NCBI GenBank assembly: GCA_030524585.1
Contig: JAUNGJ010000020.1
Span: 1 to 46,865 of the forward strand
Source: Eubacteriales bacterium
GTDB lineage: Bacteria; Bacillota; Clostridia; Lachnospirales; Lachnospiraceae
Length of the DNA stretch: 46,865 nucleotides
Direction of reading: 5' to 3'
Part shown: positions 25,227-33,132 of the stretch, piece by piece
Layout of the letters: each line of letters begins with the position of its first letter
How positions within the stretch are numbered: position 1 is the first letter of the stretch
Made by a program: the position numbers and the translations under genes
The notes under the pieces: generated by a model
The model's database searches: none
What the model saw: only the letters and a program-made list of their open reading frames with translations
What the model was told of the DNA's origin: nothing

Positions 25227-25281
25227 ATCGCCTCCTTTCGTGATTGCATACTGTTCTAAGTATATCACAAGAGGAGGCGAT
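25227..25281 (-). repeat. 18-bp inverted repeat covering the ribosome binding site of the GTPase-NYN gene
   Basis: ATCGCCTCCTTTCGTGAT (25227-25244) and ATCACAAGAGGAGGCGAT (25264-25281) pair in 17 of 18 positions counting one G-U. An inner ATAC/GTAT helix extends the stem. In RNA from the minus strand, the downstream arm holds AAAGGAGG, the Shine-Dalgarno sequence. Confidence 0.8.
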
Positions 25282-25287
25282 AGTCGA
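25259..25287 (-). promoter_or_regulatory. promoter of the GTPase-NYN gene, embedded in the inverted repeat
   Basis: Minus-strand TCGACT (25282-25287, four of six) and TATACT (25259-25264) are spaced by 17 bases. TGA precedes the -10, making it extended. The start point near 25252 excludes the upstream arm of the repeat from the RNA. Confidence 0.6.
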
Positions 25288-25319
25288 GACGTCACAATAG
25301 AATAACCAGATTCTTCCGA

Positions 25320-25864
25320 TCAATGCCGATCAAACCACAGCAGCAGCCTTTCATACTCTTCGTCCGAAATCTGCAAAACGCCGCCATGACGTTTTTTTAT
25401 TTTCCCCATATCATATTCATCCGGAGCCAATATTCTGAAATCACCGGAAGACAGATTTTCTGTCAGCATCGGCAGATAGCCCTTTCCGGTCATGAACTGA
25501 TCTGCTATCAGACACCATGTTTTTCCATCGGGAAGCAGGAAACCTTCCGGTCCCTCCACACCTTCCAGTGCACCAGATCCTCCGTTTCCCATATGATTAT
25601 ACTTTTACTTCCATTTTCCCGGGCGTCTTCCCACCCTCTGCCTGCTTCAATCCGCAAATCCGTGGCAATCAGGTAAATCCTTCCTGTCTTAGGGTTCCTA
25701 ACCAGAAACGGATCACGTACCCTGCAGGTGCCTGTCTGTGAAAAAAGTACGGGCGTTCCATTATTCAAATCCCTCCAATGCAGCCCATCCCGACTCACTG
25801 AAAAATAGATCTGTTCCCCATCCTTCTCTTCACCAATAAAATGTGCAAATAAGTATGCTGCCAT
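25320..25864 (-). pseudogene. GH43 (arabinosidase/xylosidase type) pseudogene with internal deletion
   Basis: The 5' part (ATG 25864 behind AAGGA) encodes a normal GH43 beginning, with YLFAHFIGEEKDGEQIYFS, DGLHWRDLNNG and VRDPFLVRNPKTGRIYLIATDL, up to ETEDLVHWK. The next codons run out of frame. The GH43 C-terminal part, EGVEGPEGFLLPDGKTWCLIAD through RHGGVLQISDEEYERLLLW, continues in the neighbouring frame from about 25590. Roughly 140 residues expected between, including the catalytic acid region, are missing. The join lies near GGAAGGTGTGGAGG. Total coding left is about 180 codons against about 300 in the family. It follows the GH127 gene by 37 bp and was probably its operon partner. Confidence 0.8.
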
Positions 25865-25901
25865 GTTTTCCTTCATTCTACTCGTCTTTAGAGGCCTGTA
25901 T

Positions 25902-27914
25902 TTAAATTCTTGTCCAAACCTGCATTTCTCCCTCTCCTCTGTTTGCCCATGCATAATAAGGAATCCAGGTCAGTTCCGTCCGCTCATATTCTATTTTATC
26001 ATATGCAAAGTATAAGCCTGCATTCTGTGCCTTTCGCTGCCGCCAGCCCTGTGCCCTGATTGCGATTACCGATTCCAGGGCAATCTTCTTCTCCTCCGTC
26101 TCAAATGAAGCGTCCTCATCCATTTTTAACAGGTGCATATCCTTTCCGTTGTCAGCTTCTTCCATACAATATACAACGGGTCCCCGCATAACGGCTGCTT
26201 TTCCGATATTCTCCCGAACTCTGGAATCTGCTTCCAGCACTTGAATTTCCATCGGAAATTCAATCTGAAGGACATCTGACTTCCACGCTTTTGTAAGATA
26301 TAAATAGCCGTCTTTTTCCTGAGCCGCCGCATTTTCTATTCCATTTATCCGGAAATTCCGGCCCCAACTCGGAATACGGAGCGCGATCGTAAATGTTTCC
26401 TCCGTTTCGCACTCCACACGGATGCTTACATTCCCATTCCAGGGAAATCCGGATTGCATATCAATTCTTACCGAATCTGATTCCAATTTCTTTTCCATCT
26501 GGATTCCCATGTACAAATGAACAAAAACCGTGTCCTCTGTCTCTGTAAATACATAAGACCCAATGGAGCCGACCAATCTTGCCAGATTCGGAGGACAGCA
26601 GGCACATCCAAACCATTTCTGTCTCACTGGCTTTACATGCTCTTTCCGGCTATCTTTGTGGCATGCTTCCGGAACCACCTCCAGAGGATTTACATAGAAA
26701 AAGCTGGTTCCATCCAATCCCATACCTCCTAAAACAATGTTATAGAGTTCCCGCTCCATAATATCCGCATACTTGGAATTCGGACACATTTCCAACATTC
26801 TCTGTGCGAAAAAAATCATTCCAATTGAAGCACAGGTTTCTGCATAGACCGTATCATTCGGCAAATCATAGGCGAAGGAAAATGCCTCCCCGATATGAGT
26901 GCTCCCTATTCCGCCGGTAATGTACATTTTCTTTTGCGTGATATCATCCCAAAGCCGTTCACACGCGGCTTTCAGCTCCTCATCCGATGTCAGCCTTGCA
27001 AAATCCGCCATTCCGGAATAAAGGTAGACCGCTCTCACCGCATGTCCTACCGCCTCCGTCTGTTCCCGCACCGGCAAATGTGCCTGATGATACTGATAGC
27101 GCAGCTTCTCATTTTCCTTAGCATCCAACGGATGCTCCATATCAAAAAAATAAGGTCTTTTCCCTCTTTCATTGATGAAATACAATCCCAAATCCCGGTA
27201 TCTCTCCTGTCCGGTAACCGCATATAGCTTCGCCAGCGCCATTTCAGCGATTTCATGTCCCGGATATCCATGTAATTTACCGGTTTCCGGACCAAAGTGC
27301 TCCGCCACACAATCCGCATACCTGCAGGCTACTCCGAGTAATCTGTCTTTTCCTGTCGCCTGATAATAAGCCACCGCTCCCTCGATCAAATGGCCCAGGC
27401 AATACAGCTCATGATGGTCCCGCAAATTGGTAAAGCGCTTGCTGATATCGTTGATAATGTAAAACGTATCCAGATAACCGTCCGGCTGCTGAGCGCGATA
27501 CACAATCTCAATCGCTTCGTCAGCGGTCTTCTCCAGTTCCGGATTCGGATACTGGCGCAGAATATAGGCCACCGCTTCGATCCATTTTGAAAAGTCGCTG
27601 TCCTGAAAAACAAAACCATAAAATCTCTCTTCCGGCTCTTTGGGATTCTCCGGCCAGACACAAAAGCCGTTGGTCGTATGAACCGGCTGTATATAATCTG
27701 CTTCCTGTTCGATCTTCCGGTTAATCTTCCCTGCCACCTTATAGTTATGCATACAATAACTGGGCTGCGCATCCGGCACTCTGTCATTCAGCGCTTCCCA
27801 CTGATAAGGGATAACCGTATCGCGCACCAATTCAATCTCCTTTTTCCAGAACGTATCCGTAACCTGGATCCGATTCAGATCAATTACATTTGAAATTCCT
27901 TTACTTTCTGCCAT
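25902..27914 (-). CDS. hypBA1: GH127 beta-L-arabinofuranosidase
   Basis: The 670-residue protein matches the GH127 (formerly DUF1680) family, whose model HypBA1 removes beta-L-arabinofuranose from arabino-oligosaccharides of plant hydroxyproline-rich glycoproteins. The zinc/cysteine active site is intact: E359 and C361 in YAETCASIG, and C439-C440 in FGCACCPPNLAR. HELYCLGHLIEGAVAYYQATG and the GYPGHEIAEMALAKLY block are typical of the (alpha/alpha)6 barrel. There is no signal peptide, so the enzyme is intracellular and needs an imported oligosaccharide. The ATG follows AAGGAAAAGAAGAAT, a modest binding site. The GH43 partner downstream is broken, and no arabino-oligosaccharide transporter is beside it. 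Confidence 0.93.
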   Translation of the reverse strand: MAESKGISNVIDLNRIQVTDTFWKKEIELVRDTVIPYQWEALNDRVPDAQPSYCMHNYKVAGKINRKIEQEADYIQPVHTTNGFCVWPENPKEPEERFYGFVFQDSDFSKWIEAVAYILRQYPNPELEKTADEAIEIVYRAQQPDGYLDTFYIINDISKRFTNLRDHHELYCLGHLIEGAVAYYQATGKDRLLGVACRYADCVAEHFGPETGKLHGYPGHEIAEMALAKLYAVTGQERYRDLGLYFINERGKRPYFFDMEHPLDAKENEKLRYQYHQAHLPVREQTEAVGHAVRAVYLYSGMADFARLTSDEELKAACERLWDDITQKKMYITGGIGSTHIGEAFSFAYDLPNDTVYAETCASIGMIFFAQRMLEMCPNSKYADIMERELYNIVLGGMGLDGTSFFYVNPLEVVPEACHKDSRKEHVKPVRQKWFGCACCPPNLARLVGSIGSYVFTETEDTVFVHLYMGIQMEKKLESDSVRIDMQSGFPWNGNVSIRVECETEETFTIALRIPSWGRNFRINGIENAAAQEKDGYLYLTKAWKSDVLQIEFPMEIQVLEADSRVRENIGKAAVMRGPVVYCMEEADNGKDMHLLKMDEDASFETEEKKIALESVIAIRAQGWRQRKAQNAGLYFAYDKIEYERTELTWIPYYAWANRGEGEMQVWTRI

Positions 27915-28083
27915 TTTTATTCTTCTTTTCCTTTTCTGCTATGGTTTTCCCCTTCGGGTTCTAGTATTTTCTCGCCCATATCATCAATTTTCATTCACAA
28001 AATACTCAATCTGATATTCTTCTAAAACAATTTCTATTAACATCTTTACAAAAGTCTTTATTTCCATAAATAAAACTTCGTAT

Positions 28084-28131
28084 TTACCGTCTGCCCGCAT
28101 CCACATGGGCCAGAATACCTAATACAATCTT
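28084..28131 (-). pseudogene. relic of the N-terminus of a second TetM/EF-G-like GTPase gene
   Basis: Read on the minus strand in one frame the codons give KIVLGILAHVDAGRR and a stop. KIVLGILAHVDAG is the canonical start of TetM-family GTPases up to the P-loop glycine, but the KTT that must follow is lost. The DNA is similar to, yet clearly different from, the matching stretch of the intact GTPase gene 2.9 kb away. It begins on the last codon of the parvulin gene. The 170 bp between this relic and GH127 hold no other recognisable gene. Confidence 0.7.
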
Positions 28132-28870
28132 ACATTTCGACATATTTTTCTTTCAACTCTTTTACTTTTGCTTCATATGCATCATTCTGTTTCTTCTGAT
28201 ATATAGAACGGAAAATCGTATCCTTTACCTCATCATACGTCTGAACTGCAGCAGCCGTCTTCTTCTCAACCTTAATCAGATGATAACCAAACTGTGTCTT
28301 CACCGGCCCAACAATCTCTCCAACCTTTGCTGCAAAGGAAGCCTCGTCGAATTCCTTCACCATCTGTCCGTGACCAAATTCGCCCAGATCGCCTCCTTTC
28401 TGCCCGGATGGGCAGGTAGAGAATTCTCTGGCTGCATCTTCAAAGGTCTTTTCACCTTTCTCAATCGCTTCTCTAATCTGAGCACACTTCTCTTCGGAAT
28501 CTACCAGGATGTGTTTTGCCGACACCTTCTCCTCCATCTGGAACTTTCTCGGATTCGCTTCATAATATTCCTTTGCTTCCTCTTCCGATACCATCACGTT
28601 TGACATCACCTCTCTGACAGCAAACTGTGCCAGAAGATCACGCTTTGTATTTTCCAGCACTCTCTGAAATTCTTCTGTCCTGTCCAAACCTCGCTCAAGA
28701 GCCTCCTGTGCAAAGGTATGCAACGCCAGATACTGTTCCATCATCTGCTCCTTAAATCCCGGATACTGCATATATGCCTTCTGCTCCTGAGGAAGATTTT
28801 GCAAAAATACTTCAAACTCCGCATTTGTAATCTCTTTTCCTGCAACAACTGCAATTACTCCATCTTTCAT
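28130..28870 (-). CDS. cytoplasmic parvulin-type peptidyl-prolyl isomerase
   Basis: The 246-residue protein combines a SurA/PrsA-like helical N-terminal region (1-110) with one parvulin domain (about 114-205), which runs from VSAKHILVDSEEKC through GGDLGEFGHGQMVKEFD to FGYHLIKVE. A short helical tail ends it. No signal peptide or lipobox is present, unlike PrsA, so it should act in the cytoplasm as a folding helper or trigger-like chaperone. It follows the Nudix gene by 26 bp on the same strand. Calling it PrsA would be misleading. Confidence 0.9.
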   Translation of the reverse strand: MKDGVIAVVAGKEITNAEFEVFLQNLPQEQKAYMQYPGFKEQMMEQYLALHTFAQEALERGLDRTEEFQRVLENTKRDLLAQFAVREVMSNVMVSEEEAKEYYEANPRKFQMEEKVSAKHILVDSEEKCAQIREAIEKGEKTFEDAAREFSTCPSGQKGGDLGEFGHGQMVKEFDEASFAAKVGEIVGPVKTQFGYHLIKVEKKTAAAVQTYDEVKDTIFRSIYQKKQNDAYEAKVKELKEKYVEM

Positions 28871-28896
28871 CCTTCTAATATCTCCTTTTTCCTTTA

Positions 28897-29379
28897 TTAT
28901 CTATGAATATCTAATTCTTTTCCATCCAAAGCCGCATAAATCAGCTTATCATGTCCATCATACACCAGTTTGAGTGAAAAGAATGTTTCCCTCTCCTGCA
29001 GAAGCCGAAGAAAAATTCGATCTCCCTCCCACAGATTCAGCTCTCCGATATGAGAAATCTCCACCCATTCCAGATCACCCTCATTGCAGGGAATCGGCCG
29101 ACCTTCAAATCCATCCGCCGTAAACAGCGACATATATTCTGTCACTCCGGTTCCCGACACAAAGGTAACCATTGCCCGAAACTGGTAAGAGGTCAGTGTA
29201 TACCCGGTCTCTTCCTTTACCTCCCTGAGCAGACATTCCTCCGGGCTTTCGTCCTGTTCAAAATGTCCGCCGACACCAATCCATTTGCCTTCGTTTACAT
29301 CATTCTCCTTCACATTCCTGTGAAGCATCAGGTATCTGCCATCCTTTTCTATATAGCAAAGCGTACTTAGTTCTGACAT
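28897..29379 (-). CDS. Nudix hydrolase, MutT-like (8-oxo-dGTP diphosphatase type)
   Basis: The 160-residue protein has a perfect Nudix box: G38-x5-E44-x7-R52-E53-V54-x-E56-E57-x-G59. TLCYIEKDGRYLMLHRN at the N-terminus is the usual MutT-type strand pair. MutT-like enzymes clear oxidised nucleotides, but Nudix substrates cannot be read from sequence. It is probably co-transcribed with the parvulin gene. The divergent rluA gene lies about 100 bp away. Confidence 0.9.
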   Translation of the reverse strand: MSELSTLCYIEKDGRYLMLHRNVKENDVNEGKWIGVGGHFEQDESPEECLLREVKEETGYTLTSYQFRAMVTFVSGTGVTEYMSLFTADGFEGRPIPCNEGDLEWVEISHIGELNLWEGDRIFLRLLQERETFFSLKLVYDGHDKLIYAALDGKELDIHR

Positions 29380-29484
29380 TTTTCTTCTCCTGTCTTCCTG
29401 TATTTTTTCAGAAAATTCCCGAAGGATTTTCTACAGCTTCAAAATATGCTATGATTATCTTATCGAATTTCAGGGGGAAATGCA

Positions 29485-30375
29485 ATGAATCGTACAATGA
29501 ATTATGAGATAAATGAAAGTGAAGCCGGATTGCGCGTGGAGCAATACCTAAAGCGCAGAGGATATTCCTCTCAGAATCTCGCCACAATCAAGCGGATGCC
29601 GGAGAGTATTCTGGTAAACGGCATCCATTACTATATGCGGCAGACGCTTGCAGCGGGAGATCTGCTGACCGTTCAGATTACCGAGACTGAATGTTCTAAG
29701 AAGATTCCGCCGGTGGAGCTTCCGCTGGATATTATATATGAAGATGAGGACATCATTGTCATCAATAAGCCAGCAGGAATGCCAATCCATCCCTCGCAAA
29801 ATAACTACTATAACACCATGGCAAATGCTCTCGCCTGGTATTATAAGCAGCAGGACAAGCCTTTCATCTTTCGCTGCTGCAACCGTCTGGACCGGGATAC
29901 CTCCGGGCTGACGGTGGTTGCTAAACACCTGGTGAGCGCCGGAATCCTCTCATCCATGACCGGAAGACGGGAGGTGTCCCGGGAATACCTTGCAATCACC
30001 GACGGTCATGTAACTCCCGAATCCGGCACCATTAATGCCCCGCTGGCCAGAAAGCCGGGCACCATTATCGAGCGTACCGTAGACTGGGAACACGGTGAGC
30101 CGGCCATTACACATTATCGTCTGATCTCGGCCACCCAGCTTCACAGCCTTGTGGCATTAAAACTGGAAACCGGACGTACCCATCAGATACGGATTCACAT
30201 GAAGTATCTCGGCTACCCGCTAATCGGTGATTATCTCTATCACCCGGATATGACATATATTGGAAGGCAGGCGCTGCATTCTCACAAATTATCCTTTCCT
30301 CATCCCATCACCGGAGAAATGATGGAATTTACCGCGCCGCTGCCGGAAGATATGCAGGCAGTTCTTACTTTGTAA
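29485..30375 (+). CDS. RluA-family 23S rRNA/tRNA pseudouridine synthase
   Basis: The 296-residue enzyme isomerises uridine in RNA. An S4-like N-terminal region (about 12-70, EAGLRVEQYLKRRGYSSQNLATIK) precedes the catalytic domain. The catalytic aspartate is D136 in NRLDRDTSGL. LVALKLETGRTHQIRIHMKYLGYPLIGD is the conserved late block, seen around residues 218-245. AGGGGGA stands before the ATG. Its 3' end overlaps that of thiD, on the opposite strand, by 11 bp. RluD-like and RluC-like members share these motifs, so the target site is open. Confidence 0.93.
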   Translation: MNRTMNYEINESEAGLRVEQYLKRRGYSSQNLATIKRMPESILVNGIHYYMRQTLAAGDLLTVQITETECSKKIPPVELPLDIIYEDEDIIVINKPAGMPIHPSQNNYYNTMANALAWYYKQQDKPFIFRCCNRLDRDTSGLTVVAKHLVSAGILSSMTGRREVSREYLAITDGHVTPESGTINAPLARKPGTIIERTVDWEHGEPAITHYRLISATQLHSLVALKLETGRTHQIRIHMKYLGYPLIGDYLYHPDMTYIGRQALHSHKLSFPHPITGEMMEFTAPLPEDMQAVLTL

Positions 30376-31162
30376 ATGTACTGCTGATATCAAATCCATG
30401 GTTCATAGGACCACTGCCTTTGCCAAGATTTAACATCGCTCCCAGAGCGCCGGAAATATATGCTTTCGCCCGCTCCACTGACGTATCCAGATCAAGTCCC
30501 TTGGCCAGATTGGAAGCAATGGCGCTGGACAAGGTACATCCTGTTCCGTGGGTATTGGGATTGTCGATCCGTTTTCCATAAAACCATCGATATGCCCCAT
30601 CTCTGTAGAGAAGATCATTTGCATCATTTAGCTGATGACCGCCCTTGCAGAGCACGGCGCATTGGTATTCCCCGCTGATCTTTTTCGCCGCAGCAATCAT
30701 ATCCGCTTCCGTCTGAATCTTCATTCCCGCTAATACCTCTGCCTCGGGAATGTTCGGAGTCAAAACCGCCGCCATGGGAAGCAGCCGGTCTTTTAATGAT
30801 TGAACTGCTTCTTCGCTGATCAGCTTCGCCCCGCTGGTTGCCACCATTACCGGATCAACGACTATGTTTTCCGCATGATATTCTTCCAGCTTATCCGCAA
30901 TCGTATGGATCAGTGCACCAGCAGACACCATACCGATCTTCACTGCATCCGGATAAATATCCGTAAAAATATTATCCAACTGCTCGGCCAGAAATTCCGC
31001 CGGCACCTCCATAATTCCGGTTACACCGGTAGTATTCTGTGCTGTCAGAGCGGTGATAGCACTCATGGCATATACACCGTTGCTGATCATTGTTTTAATA
31101 TCTGCCTGAATGCCGGCTCCTCCGCTGGAATCACTTCCGGCAATTGTCAATGCTGTTTTCAT
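30365..31162 (-). CDS. thiD: hydroxymethylpyrimidine/phosphomethylpyrimidine kinase
   Basis: ThiD phosphorylates hydroxymethylpyrimidine twice to give HMP-PP, one of the two substrates of ThiE. The 265 residues start MKTALTIAGSDSSGGAGIQA, the ribokinase-fold signature. NTHGTGCTLSSAIASNLAKG near residue 205 holds the catalytic cysteine and anion hole. ATG 31162 was chosen because AAAGGAG precedes it. It is the last gene of the TPP-riboswitch operon thiE-HAD-thiD. ThiM, ThiC and ThiG are not here, so the cell may salvage pyrimidine or make it elsewhere on the chromosome. Confidence 0.95.
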   Translation of the reverse strand: MKTALTIAGSDSSGGAGIQADIKTMISNGVYAMSAITALTAQNTTGVTGIMEVPAEFLAEQLDNIFTDIYPDAVKIGMVSAGALIHTIADKLEEYHAENIVVDPVMVATSGAKLISEEAVQSLKDRLLPMAAVLTPNIPEAEVLAGMKIQTEADMIAAAKKISGEYQCAVLCKGGHQLNDANDLLYRDGAYRWFYGKRIDNPNTHGTGCTLSSAIASNLAKGLDLDTSVERAKAYISGALGAMLNLGKGSGPMNHGFDISSTFTK

Positions 31163-31175
31163 CTGTTCTTCTCCT

Positions 31176-31829
31176 TTACTCATCCAAAATCCCGACAGCC
31201 TCTTTCCAACTGCTCAAATACTGATCTGCTATCTGCCGAATCTGCATCCGATCCCTTAAACTAGAATCATCTTCAACTCCCACGGTCCGAAAGCCTGCCT
31301 TCTTCGCCGTCTCCAGCGCATAAAATGCATCCTCAAACACATAGGTTTCCTCCGGAACGGAGCCAAGAATTTCCAATGCCTTTTGGTAAATATCCGGTTC
31401 GTGCTTTCCAGCTCCCACCTCTGTACAGGTAAGGATCTCTTTAAAATAGCTTCGTATCCCCAGGCGCATAAGCGCTCTCTCCGCCAGTTCTCTGTTCCCA
31501 GCCGTGGCGGCAGCCATAGGTATTCCCTGCTTTGAAAGCCTCTCAAGGAACTCCTTCGCTCCTTCTTTTGCCTGTACTTCCTCATAATAAAAATTCCGCA
31601 CAATCCCCAGGACACCATCCATGATCTGCCCTTCAGTCTGCTGCAGATGATAGTGTTCTTTAACGTATCTGGCGCCCACTTCCATAGTCATCGGAAACAG
31701 AATAATACTCAAATTCTCCTCCGGCTCCACACCAATGCTGTGCAAATACCGTTTTCCCGCATCATTCCAGATGCCCATAGAGTCCAGAAGCGTCCCATCC
31801 AAATCAAAAATTGCCGCTTTCATCATCAT
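31176..31829 (-). CDS. HAD-superfamily hydrolase embedded in the thiamine operon
   Basis: The 217-residue protein is a class I HAD phosphatase of the phosphoglycolate phosphatase/beta-phosphoglucomutase type. It has motif I FDLDGTLLDS (D9 and D11 in the ATG-ATG-ATG-initiated form), a helical cap at about 20-90, motif II AAATAG, and motif III/IV near EPDIYQKALE and VFEDAFYALE. Its start overlaps the thiE stop, and thiD follows by 13 bp. It is therefore co-regulated by TPP. Family knowledge allows a thiamine-phosphate phosphatase or a phosphate-clearing housekeeping role; this is inference from position. Confidence 0.88.
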   Translation of the reverse strand: MMMKAAIFDLDGTLLDSMGIWNDAGKRYLHSIGVEPEENLSIILFPMTMEVGARYVKEHYHLQQTEGQIMDGVLGIVRNFYYEEVQAKEGAKEFLERLSKQGIPMAAATAGNRELAERALMRLGIRSYFKEILTCTEVGAGKHEPDIYQKALEILGSVPEETYVFEDAFYALETAKKAGFRTVGVEDDSSLRDRMQIRQIADQYLSSWKEAVGILDE

Positions 31830-32467
31830 ACTTCCACCATCTGTCCTGTCAATTCCTTCAGCTCTCTTGTGGATGCTTCAATATCTGGCTGTGCAAATAC
31901 AGCGCTGATCACTGCAACACCGCAAAGGCCATGTCCCCGAAGCTCCTGCACATTATCCTTATTGATTCCGCCGATAGCTATGACAGGAATCTTCACTGCC
32001 CTGCTGATTGCCCGTATCATTTCATGGTCTATCACATTTACATCGTCCTTGGATCCAGTAGGAAATGCCGCACCCACGCCAAGATAGTCCGCACCCTGCT
32101 GTTCTGCAATCAGTGCTTCCTCCACCGTATGGGCAGATACTCCAATAATCTTGTCCGGTCCCAGCTTTGCTCTCACATCTCCTGCCTTCATATCATCCTG
32201 CCCCACATGAACTCCGTCAGCATCCGCAGAAATCGCAATTCCCACATGATCGTTAATCACGAAAGGTACCTGATATTTTCTGCAAAGCTCCTTGATCTGT
32301 ACTGCCTCCTCCAGAAAAGATTCCTCGTTAAGATCTTTCTCTCTGAGCTGAATAAAGGTTGCACCTCCCTTTAAAGCTTTCTCCACCTGATTGTAAAGAG
32401 TTTCGCCATTCAGCCAGTGTCTGTCTGTTACTGCATATAACAGTAAGTCCTTTTTATCACACTTCAT
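31826..32467 (-). CDS. thiE: thiamine-phosphate synthase
   Basis: ThiE joins HMP-PP and thiazole phosphate to give thiamine phosphate. The 213 residues form a TIM barrel: LYAVTDRHWLNGETL at the start, GGATFIQLREKDL, VPFVINDHVGIAISADADGVHVGQDD, and the late IPVIAIGGINKDN. ATG 32467 is preferred because AAGGAG stands six bases upstream; the frame extends 20 codons further with no such site. It is the first gene after the TPP riboswitch and its terminator. Confidence 0.96.
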   Translation of the reverse strand: MKCDKKDLLLYAVTDRHWLNGETLYNQVEKALKGGATFIQLREKDLNEESFLEEAVQIKELCRKYQVPFVINDHVGIAISADADGVHVGQDDMKAGDVRAKLGPDKIIGVSAHTVEEALIAEQQGADYLGVGAAFPTGSKDDVNVIDHEMIRAISRAVKIPVIAIGGINKDNVQELRGHGLCGVAVISAVFAQPDIEASTRELKELTGQMVEV

Positions 32468-32535
32468 AATTCGCTCCTTTTTCCTATTGACATACAGAAG
32501 ACGCGTCGCCGGCGCATCTCTCTGCACATTAAGAC

Positions 32536-32562
32536 ATAAAAAGAGACACCTGACGGTGTCTC
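32536..32562 (-). terminator. expression-platform terminator of the TPP riboswitch
   Basis: On the minus strand GAGACACC and GGTGTCTC pair perfectly around GTCA and are followed by TTTTTA. It lies between the aptamer and thiE, so TPP binding should favour its formation. Confidence 0.85.
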
Positions 32563-32577
32563 CGAAAAATCAATCTT

Positions 32578-32668
32578 TGACTTCCTACGGCGGCATTATC
32601 CGCATCAGGTTAAAGGGTCGAAGCTGCTTTACTTCCTCTCAGCCCGCCAAACGAGCTCCCCCGTTATC
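32578..32668 (-). promoter_or_regulatory. TPP riboswitch (THI element)
   Basis: The minus strand carries the conserved aptamer parts in order: GGGGGAGCTC, GGCTGAGAGGAAG, CGACCCTTTAACCTGATGCGG, split here as CGACCC and AACCTGATGCGG, and then CCGTAGGAAG. It precedes thiE-HAD-thiD. By family knowledge, TPP binding turns the operon off through the terminator at 32536-32562. Confidence 0.95.
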
Positions 32669-32669
32669 A

Positions 32670-33092
32670 TTAAATTCTTTCCGCATTATCAACCATAAAC
32701 CGATACTCTGCAACCGAACGGTCAAAGCCCTGAATATGACGAATCAGCCAATCCACCACATGAACCTCAACCTGCTTTACGAAAGCCTCGGTCGGTCCTT
32801 CTTCCTCATCCAGCATCTCATATAACTCTTTCACCGTATTACGCAGTTCCTCATGCTTCTTCTTATGCTCTGCCAATCCCGGATAACCGATCTCTTCCTG
32901 AAGCTTTTCTTCTTCGCCAAAATGAAACTCCACATACTCGTCCAGATAATCCAGCATCTTGATTGCCTCTACCCGTCCTACCTGTTCTTCCAGTTTTGCC
33001 AAAAACTGATTGGTACGGTCAATAAGCTCCCTGTGCTGTGTGTCAATCATCTCATTTCCTGTAATCAGGTTATCGTCAAATTCAATTCTCAT
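32670..33092 (-). CDS. bacteriohemerythrin
   Basis: This 140-residue diiron oxygen-binding protein carries the full ligand set: H20, H57, E61, H76, H80, H119 and D124, with the family segments DTQHRELI, HFGEEEKL, EHKKKHEEL and WLIRHIQGFD. ATG 33092 was chosen because GGAGG stands seven bases upstream; the long upstream extension of the frame runs into the preceding gene. It lies 40 bp after the flavin reductase-rubredoxin gene on the same strand, so both should be made together. It may bind or deliver O2 to that reductase partner. Confidence 0.93.
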   Translation of the reverse strand: MRIEFDDNLITGNEMIDTQHRELIDRTNQFLAKLEEQVGRVEAIKMLDYLDEYVEFHFGEEEKLQEEIGYPGLAEHKKKHEELRNTVKELYEMLDEEEGPTEAFVKQVEVHVVDWLIRHIQGFDRSVAEYRFMVDNAERI

Positions 33093-33132
33093 CGTTATAC
33101 CTCCACATTTATATATACTTTTTTCGGTCTTC

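Noticed and set aside
27986-28070. 27-codon minus-strand frame MEIKTFVKMLIEIVLEEY
   Set aside because: It lies between the GTPase relic and GH127, lacks a ribosome binding site and matches no family; kept only as possible debris.
28130-28870. Annotating the parvulin as the lipoprotein PrsA
   Set aside because: The N-terminus MKDGVIAVVAGKEITN has no signal peptide or lipobox.
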